From Methanobacteriota archaeon (GTDB lineage: Archaea > Thermoplasmatota > Poseidoniia > Poseidoniales > Poseidoniaceae), in the NCBI GenBank assembly GCA_002689565.1, contig NZGQ01000107.1, forward strand, positions 1 through 13,447: DNA of 13,447 nucleotides, read 5' to 3'. Every line of letters starts with the position of its first letter. Positions within the stretch are counted from its first letter, which is position 1. Made by a program: the position numbers and the translations under genes. Below are positions 1 to 6,510 of this stretch, one piece after another. The notes beneath the pieces are model-generated. The model searched no databases. It worked only from the letters and a program-made list of their open reading frames with translations, and was not told the DNA's origin.

Positions 1-422
1 AAAATCCTTTTGAAATCTAAAGTTACTATCATCCAGATTAGTAATCCGGTTCTAGCGAGAATAAGATTCAGTGTTGCAATAATTCCAGGAAATAGTTTCT
101 TTGAGTATCCGGCTTTTTCCAACGCTGATTGTAACCTAGGATTTCTTGTATAACAAAACACACGATTTCGATTAATTTTGCTCAGTAGTTTGTGGGATAA
201 TCCCTTACCACGATGCTCTGAATCTACCAAGAAAGTGTTGATTTCACTACCCTGCCAACGATTTGTTACTGTAGCATGAGCAATCGGCATTCCTGACTCA
301 TCATGAATAAATATGCAATTACGGTCTATTCTAACAAGCGAAGGTGGGCGCAAATCTAGTTCTTTAGAGGCCATTGATTTGAGCCAATGTAGATCATCTA
401 ATTCATTAGCATCAGCTACCAT
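1..422 (-). CDS. GNAT-family N-acetyltransferase, 3' end cut by window
   Basis: This is an open frame of 140 codons that runs off the left edge. It reads as a GNAT acyltransferase, a family that transfers an acetyl group from acetyl-CoA to an amine. What shows this is a beta-strand followed by the acetyl-CoA pyrophosphate-binding loop (FLVDSEHRGKGLSHKLL, near residues 66-82, with the R-G-K-G core) and later RNPRLQSALEKAGYSKK, the usual 'late' GNAT segment ending in a Lys-x-x-Gly-Tyr/Phe turn. The start at 422 is supported by a purine-rich Shine-Dalgarno stretch (GGAGAGAGG, about 426-434) just upstream and an in-frame TAG further upstream. The substrate cannot be told. The hydrophobic stretch at the end (residues about 117-135) is unusual for a GNAT enzyme and may be a membrane-associated tail, but the true C-terminus is missing. 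It lies 73 bp downstream of the surface-protein gene on the same strand. Confidence 0.75.
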   Translation of the reverse strand, partial: MVADANELDDLHWLKSMASKELDLRPPSLVRIDRNCIFIHDESGMPIAHATVTNRWQGSEINTFLVDSEHRGKGLSHKLLSKINRNRVFCYTRNPRLQSALEKAGYSKKLFPGIIATLNLILARTGLLIWMIVTLDFKRI

Positions 423-439
423 AAGCCTCTCTCCGTTTG

Positions 440-458
440 TCTGGAATGTTATTCCAGA
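440..458. repeat. Perfect 8-bp inverted repeat with 3-nt loop
   Basis: TCTGGAAT-gtt-ATTCCAGA lies in the 73-bp gap between the end of the large surface-protein gene and the start of the GNAT gene. It could form an RNA hairpin between two co-directional genes or be bound by a dimeric regulator. There is no T-run directly after it on the minus strand, so it does not look like a classic intrinsic terminator. Confidence 0.5.
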
Positions 459-495
459 ACACTACGCAGTTTATGTAAATCAACCACTTAGTGGC

Positions 496-3400
496 TCAGC
501 ATTCTTGCTTTCTTCGGACAAAAGCAGATGCTGCGAGGAATCCAAGTAAAGTTGCAAAGACGCCGATGCTAGGTACGCTATCGTCCTCTTCGGACTCTTC
601 CTTATCTGGAGTTGCCTCATCTTCGAGTTGCTCATTATCAGCACAAGGTATCCAGTGTCCATCGACACCAGGCTCCCCTGCTCCAGTTATTCCAGCACCT
701 TCTGTGATGTACAAATCACCGGAACCAGCCGGCCATTCTACAACATAGTTTCCAGGGTAGAACGTGATTGTACTATCCCATACTGGGTTACCGTTTGATT
801 CCCATGTTTCTTTACATGGACAGGTGTGAGGCTTCCAGAACTCGTCTAAACCACCATCCATTATAGGGTCATGAATCCAGTCAGGATCACCGTTTGCACC
901 ATCATGAACGAAGATAATTTCGAAATAAGTTCCTGAATTAGCAGGGTATTGGTAGACATCACCAACAACAGGTGCTGTAGTATTGTCCCAAACAGGAACA
1001 TCTAATCCATCACAAGGACCTGGACTTGGTCCGTCACCTTGGCAAAGAGTCCAGTGAGTATCAATTCCTGGTTCACCTGCACCGGTTAAGCCTCCGCTTT
1101 CAGAGATGTACAGATTACTAGTCCCTGCTGGCCATTCCACAACGTAATCGCCTGGATAGTAGAATACTGTGCTATCCCAAACAGGGAATCCATTGGCTTC
1201 CCATGTTTCTTTACAAGGACAGTCGATTGGTGACCAAACATCCATGTCGACATCCGGGGCATTTACATTCGTGAATGGACCTCCTTGGTTGACTTGATAG
1301 TAAGTATCTGAGCCCATTGGGTATTCGTAGATTTCACCAGAAGTAACATTCGTTCCTGGATACCATACGCCAACTATGTCCAATCCTGCACAAGGTTGGG
1401 ATGCTGGTGGATAGGAATCATCACAGTGTTCCCAATCACCAGCTGATAGAGTGGGTTCTGAGCCATCAAATGCATTATCTAAAGCCATCCACAGCACTCC
1501 AGAATTAGCTGGCCACTCGACGACTTCATCCTGATAGTAGGTTGTAGATACGTCCCAAACGGGTTGACCGTTTGCAACCCATGTTTCCTTACATGGGCAA
1601 TCGATCGGTGACCAAACATCCATGTCGATATCAGGTGCGCTTACGCTCCAGAATGGACTTCCTGGATTAACTATGTAATAGTTGGAAGTACCAGCTGGAT
1701 ACTGATATACATCACCAGAGGTGACGTTCATTCCAGTTGACCAAACGCCAACAACGTTCAGACCTGCACATGGTTCTCCAGATGGTTCATTCGGAGAACT
1801 GCAAAGAACCCATTCAGGATCTACTCCTGGTTCATCTCCAGGTCCTGGAGAAGGTGAAGCGATGTAAAGCATCATTGAACCTGCTGGCCATTCTACAACA
1901 TCGTTTGGCGAGTATACACCCGATGCCATCCATACATCTTGACCATTTGCGATCCATGTTTCTTCACATGGGCAATCGATTGGTGACCAAACATCCATGT
2001 CGATATCTGGTGCATTTACGCTCCAGAATGGACTTCCAGGGTTAACTTCGTAGTAATTTTGTGAACCGGCAGGATACTCGTAGACTTCACCAGAAGTAAC
2101 GGTAACTGAAGAGTCCCATACTCCAACAACATTCAGACCAGCACATGGCCCGCCGGATGTTTGATTTGGAGAATTGCACAATTCCCATTCAGGATCTACT
2201 CCTGGTTCATCCCCTGGACCTGGAGAAGGTGAAGCGATGTAAAGCATCATTGAACCTGCTGGCCATTCAACTACAGAGTTCGGAGTATAAGTTACTGAGG
2301 CATCCCAAACAGGTTGTCCATTAGTTTCCCATTTTTCTCCACATGGACAATCTACCGGTGCCCACATATCGTCATCATCTGTTGGAGAGGCAACCTCCAA
2401 ATCGACTACTCCTTGCCAAATGACTTCGTAGTAATTTTGTGAGCCGGCTGGATACTCATAAATTTCGCCTGTTGAAACTCTAGAAAGTTCATCCCAAACT
2501 CCAACATAATCTTGACCACCACATGGCCCGCCAGAGGTATTGTCTTCAGGACCACATAGTTCCCATTCATTTCCGTCTGCCCATGGCTCTCCTGGCTCAA
2601 CACCAGCAGTGGTTGATGGTGCAATTGCAATCCATATGTCCCCTGATCCGGACGGATGTTCAAGCAGAACTCCGATTGCATATACTGAATTAGCATCCCA
2701 TACAGGTTGTCCTTTTGCGTCCCAAATTTCTTTGCAAGTGCAGTACTTTTCAGACCATGCATCCAAATCGACACCTGGTGCGCCAACCAATTGGTTGCTT
2801 ATTCCTTGAGAAACCATGTAGAACATACCAGATTCATCTGGGTACTCGTAAACTTCTCCTGCTGAAACCGTCATTGTGCTATCCCACGCAAATCCTCCGT
2901 GGCCGTCAAATTCTTCACATGGATTTGAACTTGGTTGATCTCCGTTACAAGGAGTCCAAAGGTATGAGCTATTAGCACTTCCAGGTTCGACATTACCATG
3001 GTCAAATGAGATGTAAAGAGTGTTGGAGCCTGCTGGCCATTCAACAACTGCATTCTGCATATAACTAGCACTTGAATCCCAGACAGGTTGACCACTATCT
3101 GCCCAAATTTCCTTACAATCGCAATCCAAAGGCTCGCCCCATGCATCAAGATCTACGCCGGGTGCGCCAACTGTTTGATTGGCCATTCCCGTTCCTACAA
3201 CTGTGTAGAAGTGGCCTGAGTTTGCTGGATATTCGTATACTTCTCCTTGAGTCACTAGAGTAGAATTTTCCCAAACTGGAGTTGACATATTGACAATCGA
3301 GGCACATGAATCTTCACACAGAGCCCAGATGTCTGAACCATCCTGTGGTACGTCTCCAGCACTAGTACCTGCATCCTGTACAATCCAAATTGCACCATTG

Positions 3401-3831
3401 TAGTTTAGAATCTGCCATGGATCATATGCAGCTGCTGAGTCCCATACAATTCCAGTTGCTTCAGCGATTTCTTCGCAAGAACATGGCCCTGTCCACTTAC
3501 CTGTTGCGTTAGGCTCGCTTGTTGGACCCGCTGTGGTACTCTGCCAGAAATGGCCCGAACCTGCAGGCCATTCGACTACGTCATGTAAGTTGTAAGAGGC
3601 TGTGCTTTCCCACACTGGGCCCCCTAATCCATCCGATATCCCTGTGAAATTACATGGATTGCTACTACTTTGATTTCCTTGCATACCTGAAGACTGTCTT
3701 CCTGATGCTTGTGAGACGTCATCGCTTTCTTGTGTTTCAAAATCAATTTCGTCATTCGAGTAGTCCATACTGTAAACCGACATGTGAATTGTCAATACAG
3801 CGATAATTAGCCAACAACTTAGTTTGCGCAT
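496..3831 (-). CDS. Large secreted modular surface protein with CBM5/12-like repeats and C-terminal anchor
   Basis: A protein of about 1,111 residues that I do not recognise as a named gene. Residues 1-22 form a good signal peptide (MRKLSCWLIIAVLTIHMSVYS), followed by an acidic Ser/Gln-rich linker. Then come 16 modules of about 50-65 residues. Nine 'A' modules have the pattern VWD-(S/T)-x-x-x-Y-x3-VVEWPAGS-x2-LYI ... EPG-x-W-x-x-C. This matches the look of chitin-binding CBM5/12 domains (W, then Y, then 'G-x-x-V', an aromatic strand and a final W-x-x-C). Seven 'B' modules have (V/A)W ... GEVYEYPAGS-x-x-Y-(Y/F)-x-V ... D-x-D-x-W-x-P-x-x-C-x-C. The cysteines at module ends suggest disulfide-stapled joints. 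The C-terminus is an acidic linker, VPSIG, a hydrophobic helix and RRK, a tripartite layout like PGF-CTERM and other archaeosortase signals. A role in adhesion to or capture of polysaccharide at the cell surface is inference. No catalytic domain is seen. An alternative GTG start at 3870 adds 13 residues; ATG at 3831 is preferred because it gives the cleaner signal peptide. Confidence 0.85.
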   Translation of the reverse strand: MRKLSCWLIIAVLTIHMSVYSMDYSNDEIDFETQESDDVSQASGRQSSGMQGNQSSSNPCNFTGISDGLGGPVWESTASYNLHDVVEWPAGSGHFWQSTTAGPTSEPNATGKWTGPCSCEEIAEATGIVWDSAAAYDPWQILNYNGAIWIVQDAGTSAGDVPQDGSDIWALCEDSCASIVNMSTPVWENSTLVTQGEVYEYPANSGHFYTVVGTGMANQTVGAPGVDLDAWGEPLDCDCKEIWADSGQPVWDSSASYMQNAVVEWPAGSNTLYISFDHGNVEPGSANSSYLWTPCNGDQPSSNPCEEFDGHGGFAWDSTMTVSAGEVYEYPDESGMFYMVSQGISNQLVGAPGVDLDAWSEKYCTCKEIWDAKGQPVWDANSVYAIGVLLEHPSGSGDIWIAIAPSTTAGVEPGEPWADGNEWELCGPEDNTSGGPCGGQDYVGVWDELSRVSTGEIYEYPAGSQNYYEVIWQGVVDLEVASPTDDDDMWAPVDCPCGEKWETNGQPVWDASVTYTPNSVVEWPAGSMMLYIASPSPGPGDEPGVDPEWELCNSPNQTSGGPCAGLNVVGVWDSSVTVTSGEVYEYPAGSQNYYEVNPGSPFWSVNAPDIDMDVWSPIDCPCEETWIANGQDVWMASGVYSPNDVVEWPAGSMMLYIASPSPGPGDEPGVDPEWVLCSSPNEPSGEPCAGLNVVGVWSTGMNVTSGDVYQYPAGTSNYYIVNPGSPFWSVSAPDIDMDVWSPIDCPCKETWVANGQPVWDVSTTYYQDEVVEWPANSGVLWMALDNAFDGSEPTLSAGDWEHCDDSYPPASQPCAGLDIVGVWYPGTNVTSGEIYEYPMGSDTYYQVNQGGPFTNVNAPDVDMDVWSPIDCPCKETWEANGFPVWDSTVFYYPGDYVVEWPAGTSNLYISESGGLTGAGEPGIDTHWTLCQGDGPSPGPCDGLDVPVWDNTTAPVVGDVYQYPANSGTYFEIIFVHDGANGDPDWIHDPIMDGGLDEFWKPHTCPCKETWESNGNPVWDSTITFYPGNYVVEWPAGSGDLYITEGAGITGAGEPGVDGHWIPCADNEQLEDEATPDKEESEEDDSVPSIGVFATLLGFLAASAFVRRKQEC
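649..3621 (-). repeat. Coding tandem repeats: 16 alternating A/B modules, period about 375-400 bp
   Basis: An A-B module pair recurs along the gene: the conserved 'PVWD' of successive A modules falls near 785, 1185, 1562, 1938, 2313, 2707 and 3087, giving steps of 375-400 bp. The order is A A B A B A B A B A B A B A B A from the N-terminus. The second A module is the most diverged, lacking the VVEWPAGS core. Two central pairs are almost identical at the DNA level: 1809-1893 against 2184-2268 (85 bp, about 3 mismatches) and about 1596-1672 against 1971-2047, both at an exact 375-bp offset. The outer modules have drifted much further. Confidence 0.85.
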
Positions 3832-3873
3832 ACCCTTTGTGGCAATATTATAGGCTATAGCCTTATTCACTAC

Positions 3874-3889
3874 ATCGGATTGCTCCGAT
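3874..3889. repeat. Perfect 6-bp inverted repeat in surface-protein leader/promoter
   Basis: ATCGGA-ttgc-TCCGAT lies between the putative TATA box and the surface-protein gene, 43-58 bp before the preferred ATG at 3831. From its position next to the expected transcription start it could be a repressor operator or a short leader hairpin. The role is inferred from position only. Confidence 0.4.
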
Positions 3890-3892
3890 TTG

Positions 3893-3901
3893 ATAAAATA
3901 A
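3893..3901 (-). promoter_or_regulatory. Candidate archaeal TATA box for the surface-protein gene
   Basis: On the minus strand this reads TTATTTTAT. It is 23-31 bp ahead of position 3870, which would place transcription initiation near the GTG at 3870 and give a leader of about 40 nt before the preferred ATG. A/T-rich gaps give such matches by chance, so this is a weak call. Confidence 0.35.
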
Positions 3902-3952
3902 CCAATTAGGAATTTACAGGAATTAAACTATGTTTTGTCAGTTTTTACTAAA

Positions 3953-4534
3953 CTAAGTATTGTATTCGATTACCGTCACATCACTTATCTGGAAGAAAAT
4001 AAACATGATGAACATGAAGACTCCTATGAATTTATGATAACGTCTTGATTCACTAAATGCAGCAGCAACTGCGGCACAACCCACTATGAATGGCATTACT
4101 GTCATATCGGAGATTAGCGCCTTGCCAAACAAGGAATAGTTTACTGCTGATGATGTGAAAAGAGAAAATGCTACTATCGAGAAAAACGCTTGATGTACAG
4201 AATAATAGTGCTTTTCTAAATCGATTACTCCATCATCGGTTGCTTTGGGTAACACTAGTGTTGTGAAGAAATATATCGAGGCTAAATTTGTGACGAGAAA
4301 CCAATATTGAGCATAATGCCATTCGTTTAGATCGAGTGATAGTTGCCACAATCCCCACCAAGCATAAACGGACCACATCGTCACAGTTACAACCCATAAT
4401 GAGTTGAGCCAATATGTCTTGACTCTATCTCTAATTTCATACAAATCGGTAACCGCGCGCAATATATGAGATAGGGCCAAACCAAGAATTAGTGAACAAA
4501 ATATAGTTACAAATTCAAAAGGTGACATCTGCAT
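3953..4534 (-). CDS. Uncharacterised membrane protein with about six transmembrane helices
   Basis: A 193-residue hydrophobic protein that I do not recognise. Probable membrane helices are near residues 6-25, 43-63, 77-95, 113-131, 144-161 and 167-185. The loops carry the charged residues (RDRVKTY after helix 1, KATDDGVIDLEKHYY between helices 3 and 4, SESRRYHK between helices 5 and 6). The second and third helices are rich in Trp and Tyr. There is no signal for a transporter, receptor or enzyme family and no conserved polar motif that would suggest catalysis. The start could be the Met at 4534 or the one two codons later at 4528; neither has a clear ribosome site. It sits upstream of the surface-protein gene with an 81-121-bp gap holding a separate candidate promoter, so the two are probably separate units. 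It is divergent from the zinc-ribbon protein gene at 4648. Confidence 0.75.
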   Translation of the reverse strand: MQMSPFEFVTIFCSLILGLALSHILRAVTDLYEIRDRVKTYWLNSLWVVTVTMWSVYAWWGLWQLSLDLNEWHYAQYWFLVTNLASIYFFTTLVLPKATDDGVIDLEKHYYSVHQAFFSIVAFSLFTSSAVNYSLFGKALISDMTVMPFIVGCAAVAAAFSESRRYHKFIGVFMFIMFIFFQISDVTVIEYNT

Positions 4535-4583
4535 GGCTATCGAATATGAAGTCCAAACGAAACCCTATAATCAAATTCCATAA

Positions 4584-4618
4584 ATTTGGACAAAAATGTA
4601 TCATTTGTCGGGCCAAAT
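4584..4618. repeat. Bulged inverted repeat in divergent promoter region
   Basis: The left arm ATTTG-GACAAA pairs with the right arm TTTGTC-gggc-CAAAT across a 9-nt spacer. All 11 arm bases match, with a 4-nt insertion (gggc) in the right arm. It lies in the 113-bp gap between the two divergent membrane-protein genes. It may be a regulator-binding region for one or both genes; this is positional inference. Confidence 0.4.
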
Positions 4619-4628
4619 ACTAAGCGGT

Positions 4629-4646
4629 ATGAAAATTAATTTTCAT
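4629..4646. promoter_or_regulatory. Perfect 18-bp palindrome adjoining a start codon, candidate operator
   Basis: ATGAAAATTAATTTTCAT is its own reverse complement over all 18 bases and ends one base before the ATG at 4648. If the gene is transcribed with a very short leader, as is common in archaea, the palindrome would cover the initiation zone. A dimeric winged-helix or HTH repressor bound here would block transcription. The site contains an ATG of its own at 4629, but that is out of frame with the gene (19 bases upstream). No regulator gene is seen in the window. Confidence 0.5.
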
Positions 4647-4647
4647 T

Positions 4648-5181
4648 ATGGCCAAAATTACATGCCCTCATTGTAGAGAGGTCATAACTATGGCTAAAAC
4701 TCCTCCTGGTAGACACCAGTGCCCTTTTTGCAAAGATTTTTTTAATATAGCAACCAAAGAAAAATCTGCCCAAATCATTGATAAAACAGAAAGGGGTAAT
4801 CAAATACAAAATGTCAAAGTGGCTTTTCTTTCATCTTTTGGTATGATTTTCGTCATTTACGGAATTTACGTGTTTTTCTTCGAAACCTTTCCTATATTTG
4901 GCCTAGTGCCCTTTTTTTGCGGATTGTACCTCCTTATTCCATTGATGTTTTACAAACAAGATAAGCAAAATAGAGAGCTTGAAATTCAGCTAAATTCGAC
5001 AGGTGACTTCGACAAAAAAATCCGAGTTAAAAATACATCAAAATCTGTTGTAAAAGGATTACTTGGCACCGCGGCTTGGATTTCAATTATAATTGCAATA
5101 ATTACAATAATTGTGATGGTAATCTTCCTGACAATGTTCTTTGGGTTAATCTCCTCTGGCGGCGGCAGTGCCTTTGGTTGA
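4648..5181 (+). CDS. Zinc-ribbon membrane protein, uncharacterised
   Basis: A 177-residue protein. The N-terminus is a compact zinc ribbon: C6-P-H-C9 and C25-P-F-C28, 16 residues apart, in the order of a rubredoxin-like knuckle pair. After a polar linker come two close hydrophobic helices (about 58-78 and 81-102), a charged loop of about 35 residues (KQDKQNRELE...), then a long Ile-rich helix (about 140-167) and a short glycine/serine tail. The expected topology is a cytosolic zinc ribbon on a three-helix membrane base. Such N-terminal ribbons occur on many archaeal and bacterial membrane proteins of unknown role; binding of nucleic acid or of a partner protein is possible but not shown. No ribosome site precedes the ATG. 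The palindrome at 4629-4646 abuts the start and suggests regulated expression. Confidence 0.75.
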   Translation: MAKITCPHCREVITMAKTPPGRHQCPFCKDFFNIATKEKSAQIIDKTERGNQIQNVKVAFLSSFGMIFVIYGIYVFFFETFPIFGLVPFFCGLYLLIPLMFYKQDKQNRELEIQLNSTGDFDKKIRVKNTSKSVVKGLLGTAAWISIIIAIITIIVMVIFLTMFFGLISSGGGSAFG

Positions 5182-5301
5182 TGATTGGCGCCAGTAGTAT
5201 CAGTATCTCTTCTGTCAATCTTTGAACTCTTGATAAGGAGTGAAGAAGGTGGTTTAACAAAAATGAATAGTTTTTGAACCCCTCAATCAAACATATTTCT
5301 C

Positions 5302-6009
5302 ATGCGGGGCACCAAAGTAGTAGTATTGACAGGTGCTGGGATAAGTGCTGAGTCAGGACTGAGGACCTTCAGAGATAATGACGGTTTATGGGAAAACTAT
5401 CGCATCGAGGAGGTCGCAACTCCCCAAGCTTGGGAGCATGATCCTGAATTGGTTTGGAGATTCTATCAAGCACGACGAAGACAGATGGGTGAGGTAGAGC
5501 CAAATCCTGCACATCTAGCTTTAGCTAAGTTAGAAGCCGAACTGGAAGAATATACACTAATTACACAAAACGTCGATGATTTACATGAAAGAGGAGGTAG
5601 CAAGTCCGTTATTCACATGCATGGAAGATTGGAGACACTGAGGTGTGAAAAATCACAGCAGATTGAGCATAGGATGGTCGATTCTGATTTGGATGATGAA
5701 TATGTATACTGTAATTGCTGTAGTGAGCAATCTAGAATGAGGCCAGACATCGTATGGTTTGGCGAGACTCCAATGCAAATGGAAGAAATCTATGAGGCGG
5801 TAGAATCCTGTGATGTGTTCATCGTCGTGGGAAGTTCAGGGCATGTTTATCCTGCAGCAGGGATGGTGCATGTCGCAAAATCAAGTGGCGCTCATACGAT
5901 TCTAGTGAATTACGAAATGCCGTTGAACGGAGGAGATTTCGATGAGGTTCATCTTGGCAAGGCAGGAGAAATATTGCCTGATATAGTAGACACTTGGCTT
6001 GCTGAATAA
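5302..6009 (+). CDS. cobB: NAD-dependent protein deacylase, class III sirtuin (CobB-like)
   Basis: A 235-residue sirtuin that removes acyl groups from lysine, consuming NAD and releasing nicotinamide and O-acyl-ADP-ribose. Key motifs in order are GAGISAESGLRTFR (11-24, NAD binding), TQNVDDLH (88-95), the catalytic His107 in HMHG, GSSGHVYPAA and LVNYE near the end. Tyr55 and Arg58 in YQARRRQ match the Tyr/Arg pair that marks class III sirtuins (SIRT5 and CobB type), which prefer succinyl or malonyl lysine, so desuccinylase activity is likely. The cysteine set is C115 plus C137-x-C139-C140, lacking the usual first C-x-x-C pair, just as I recall for E. coli CobB. The stretch from VWFGE through GHVYPAAG is also very close to that enzyme, hinting at a bacterial origin. 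No ribosome site is visible. The stop codon directly abuts the convergent SRP19 stop with no bases between. Confidence 0.93.
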   Translation: MRGTKVVVLTGAGISAESGLRTFRDNDGLWENYRIEEVATPQAWEHDPELVWRFYQARRRQMGEVEPNPAHLALAKLEAELEEYTLITQNVDDLHERGGSKSVIHMHGRLETLRCEKSQQIEHRMVDSDLDDEYVYCNCCSEQSRMRPDIVWFGETPMQMEEIYEAVESCDVFIVVGSSGHVYPAAGMVHVAKSSGAHTILVNYEMPLNGGDFDEVHLGKAGEILPDIVDTWLAE

Positions 6010-6468
6010 TCAACGGCGACGCCTTTGTTTTTGACTGCGCTGAGCGCGCGCTTGTGCCGCTCTAGCTTTGTTTGCGCCTTTGCGCTGTGAGCGCGCGCGC
6101 TTATCGCCAACTTTTGGTCCGCGCTTTTGCGCTTCTTTCTCATCGTTTCTCTGATCCTTCTGCATCTGCCGCCATTGGCCGCCGATCAATTGGAGGATTT
6201 CTTCTTTTGAGCCGGCACCAATTGATTCCTGTGCTCCCTTTTTGGAAACCCACAATCTTCCTTCTTTTCCATGTGGTCGATTTGGATGCGAAACCCTTTC
6301 TTCGCGCTTAATTTTTTTCAAGCCTAAAGCGCGTGATGCAATGAATAGGCCTTCAAGGTCTGGTTTCAGGACACTTGAGTCCTTTGGAACACGCCTTCCA
6401 CTCCTGCGACTGGCCTTGGCATCGAAGTAGCCAGGCCAGAGTGCGATGCGGTCCGGATTGTGGTCCAT
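6010..6468 (-). CDS. srp19: Signal recognition particle subunit SRP19
   Basis: The 152-residue protein begins with the SRP19 signature: DRIALWPGYFDAKASRRSGRRVP (about 6-28), followed by a helix (DLEGLFIASRALGL) and a basic loop, then GRLWVSKKG. SRP19 binds the tips of helices 6 and 8 of SRP RNA and helps SRP54 load in archaea. The usual family core ends near residue 102. Here it is followed by a tail of about 50 residues, made almost only of Arg, Lys, Ala, Gln and Gly and ending in four arginines, probably an unstructured RNA-binding extension. The tail uses many CGC and GCG codons, making 6045-6110 locally GC-rich. The start at 6468 has a good ribosome site (GAGGGG, 5-nt spacing). It follows S8e by 36 bp on the same strand, a pairing seen in other archaea. 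Confidence 0.92.
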   Translation of the reverse strand: MDHNPDRIALWPGYFDAKASRRSGRRVPKDSSVLKPDLEGLFIASRALGLKKIKREERVSHPNRPHGKEGRLWVSKKGAQESIGAGSKEEILQLIGGQWRQMQKDQRNDEKEAQKRGPKVGDKRARSQRKGANKARAAQARAQRSQKQRRRR

Positions 6469-6473
6469 GTCAA

Positions 6474-6485
6474 CCCCTCAGAGGG
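6474..6485 (-). promoter_or_regulatory. SRP19 ribosome binding site within a small inverted repeat
   Basis: On the minus strand the mRNA reads CCCTC-T-GAGGGG-TTGAC-ATG. The GAGGGG Shine-Dalgarno sits 5 nt before the start codon and is complementary to the CCCTC just upstream, so a small hairpin could hide the site. The loop would be tight, so pairing may be partial. Confidence 0.5.
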
Positions 6486-6492
6486 CGGTTGG

Positions 6493-6510
6493 CTTTGAAA
6501 CCATTCAAAG
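6493..6510 (-). repeat. 7-bp inverted repeat over the S8e stop codon
   Basis: CTTTGAA-acca-TTCAAAG is a perfect inverted repeat with a 4-nt loop. One arm overlaps the last codons and stop of S8e (6505-6507), the other lies in the 36-bp gap before SRP19. In the mRNA it forms a hairpin directly at the S8e/SRP19 junction, where it could affect 3'-end formation or the ratio of the two proteins. Confidence 0.45.

Noticed and set aside
313..748. Plus-strand open frames at the left end.
   Set aside because: Antisense to the GNAT gene and the C-terminus of the surface protein; the translations show no domain-like pattern.
1737..3263. Several open frames on the plus strand and another minus frame inside the surface-protein gene.
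   Set aside because: They are shadows of the repetitive, stop-poor large gene, with low-complexity translations and no ribosome sites.
496..3831. CRISPR-like or mobile repeat array.
   Set aside because: The repeats are in frame, about 375 bp long with divergence concentrated at tolerated residues, so they are protein-domain repeats.
5182..5301. Possible small RNA or short gene in the gap before the sirtuin.
   Set aside because: No tRNA-like fold, convincing terminator or open frame with a start signal was seen in these 120 bp.
6072..6430. Plus-strand open frames opposite SRP19.
   Set aside because: They arise from the GC-rich basic tail; the minus-strand product is a clear family match.
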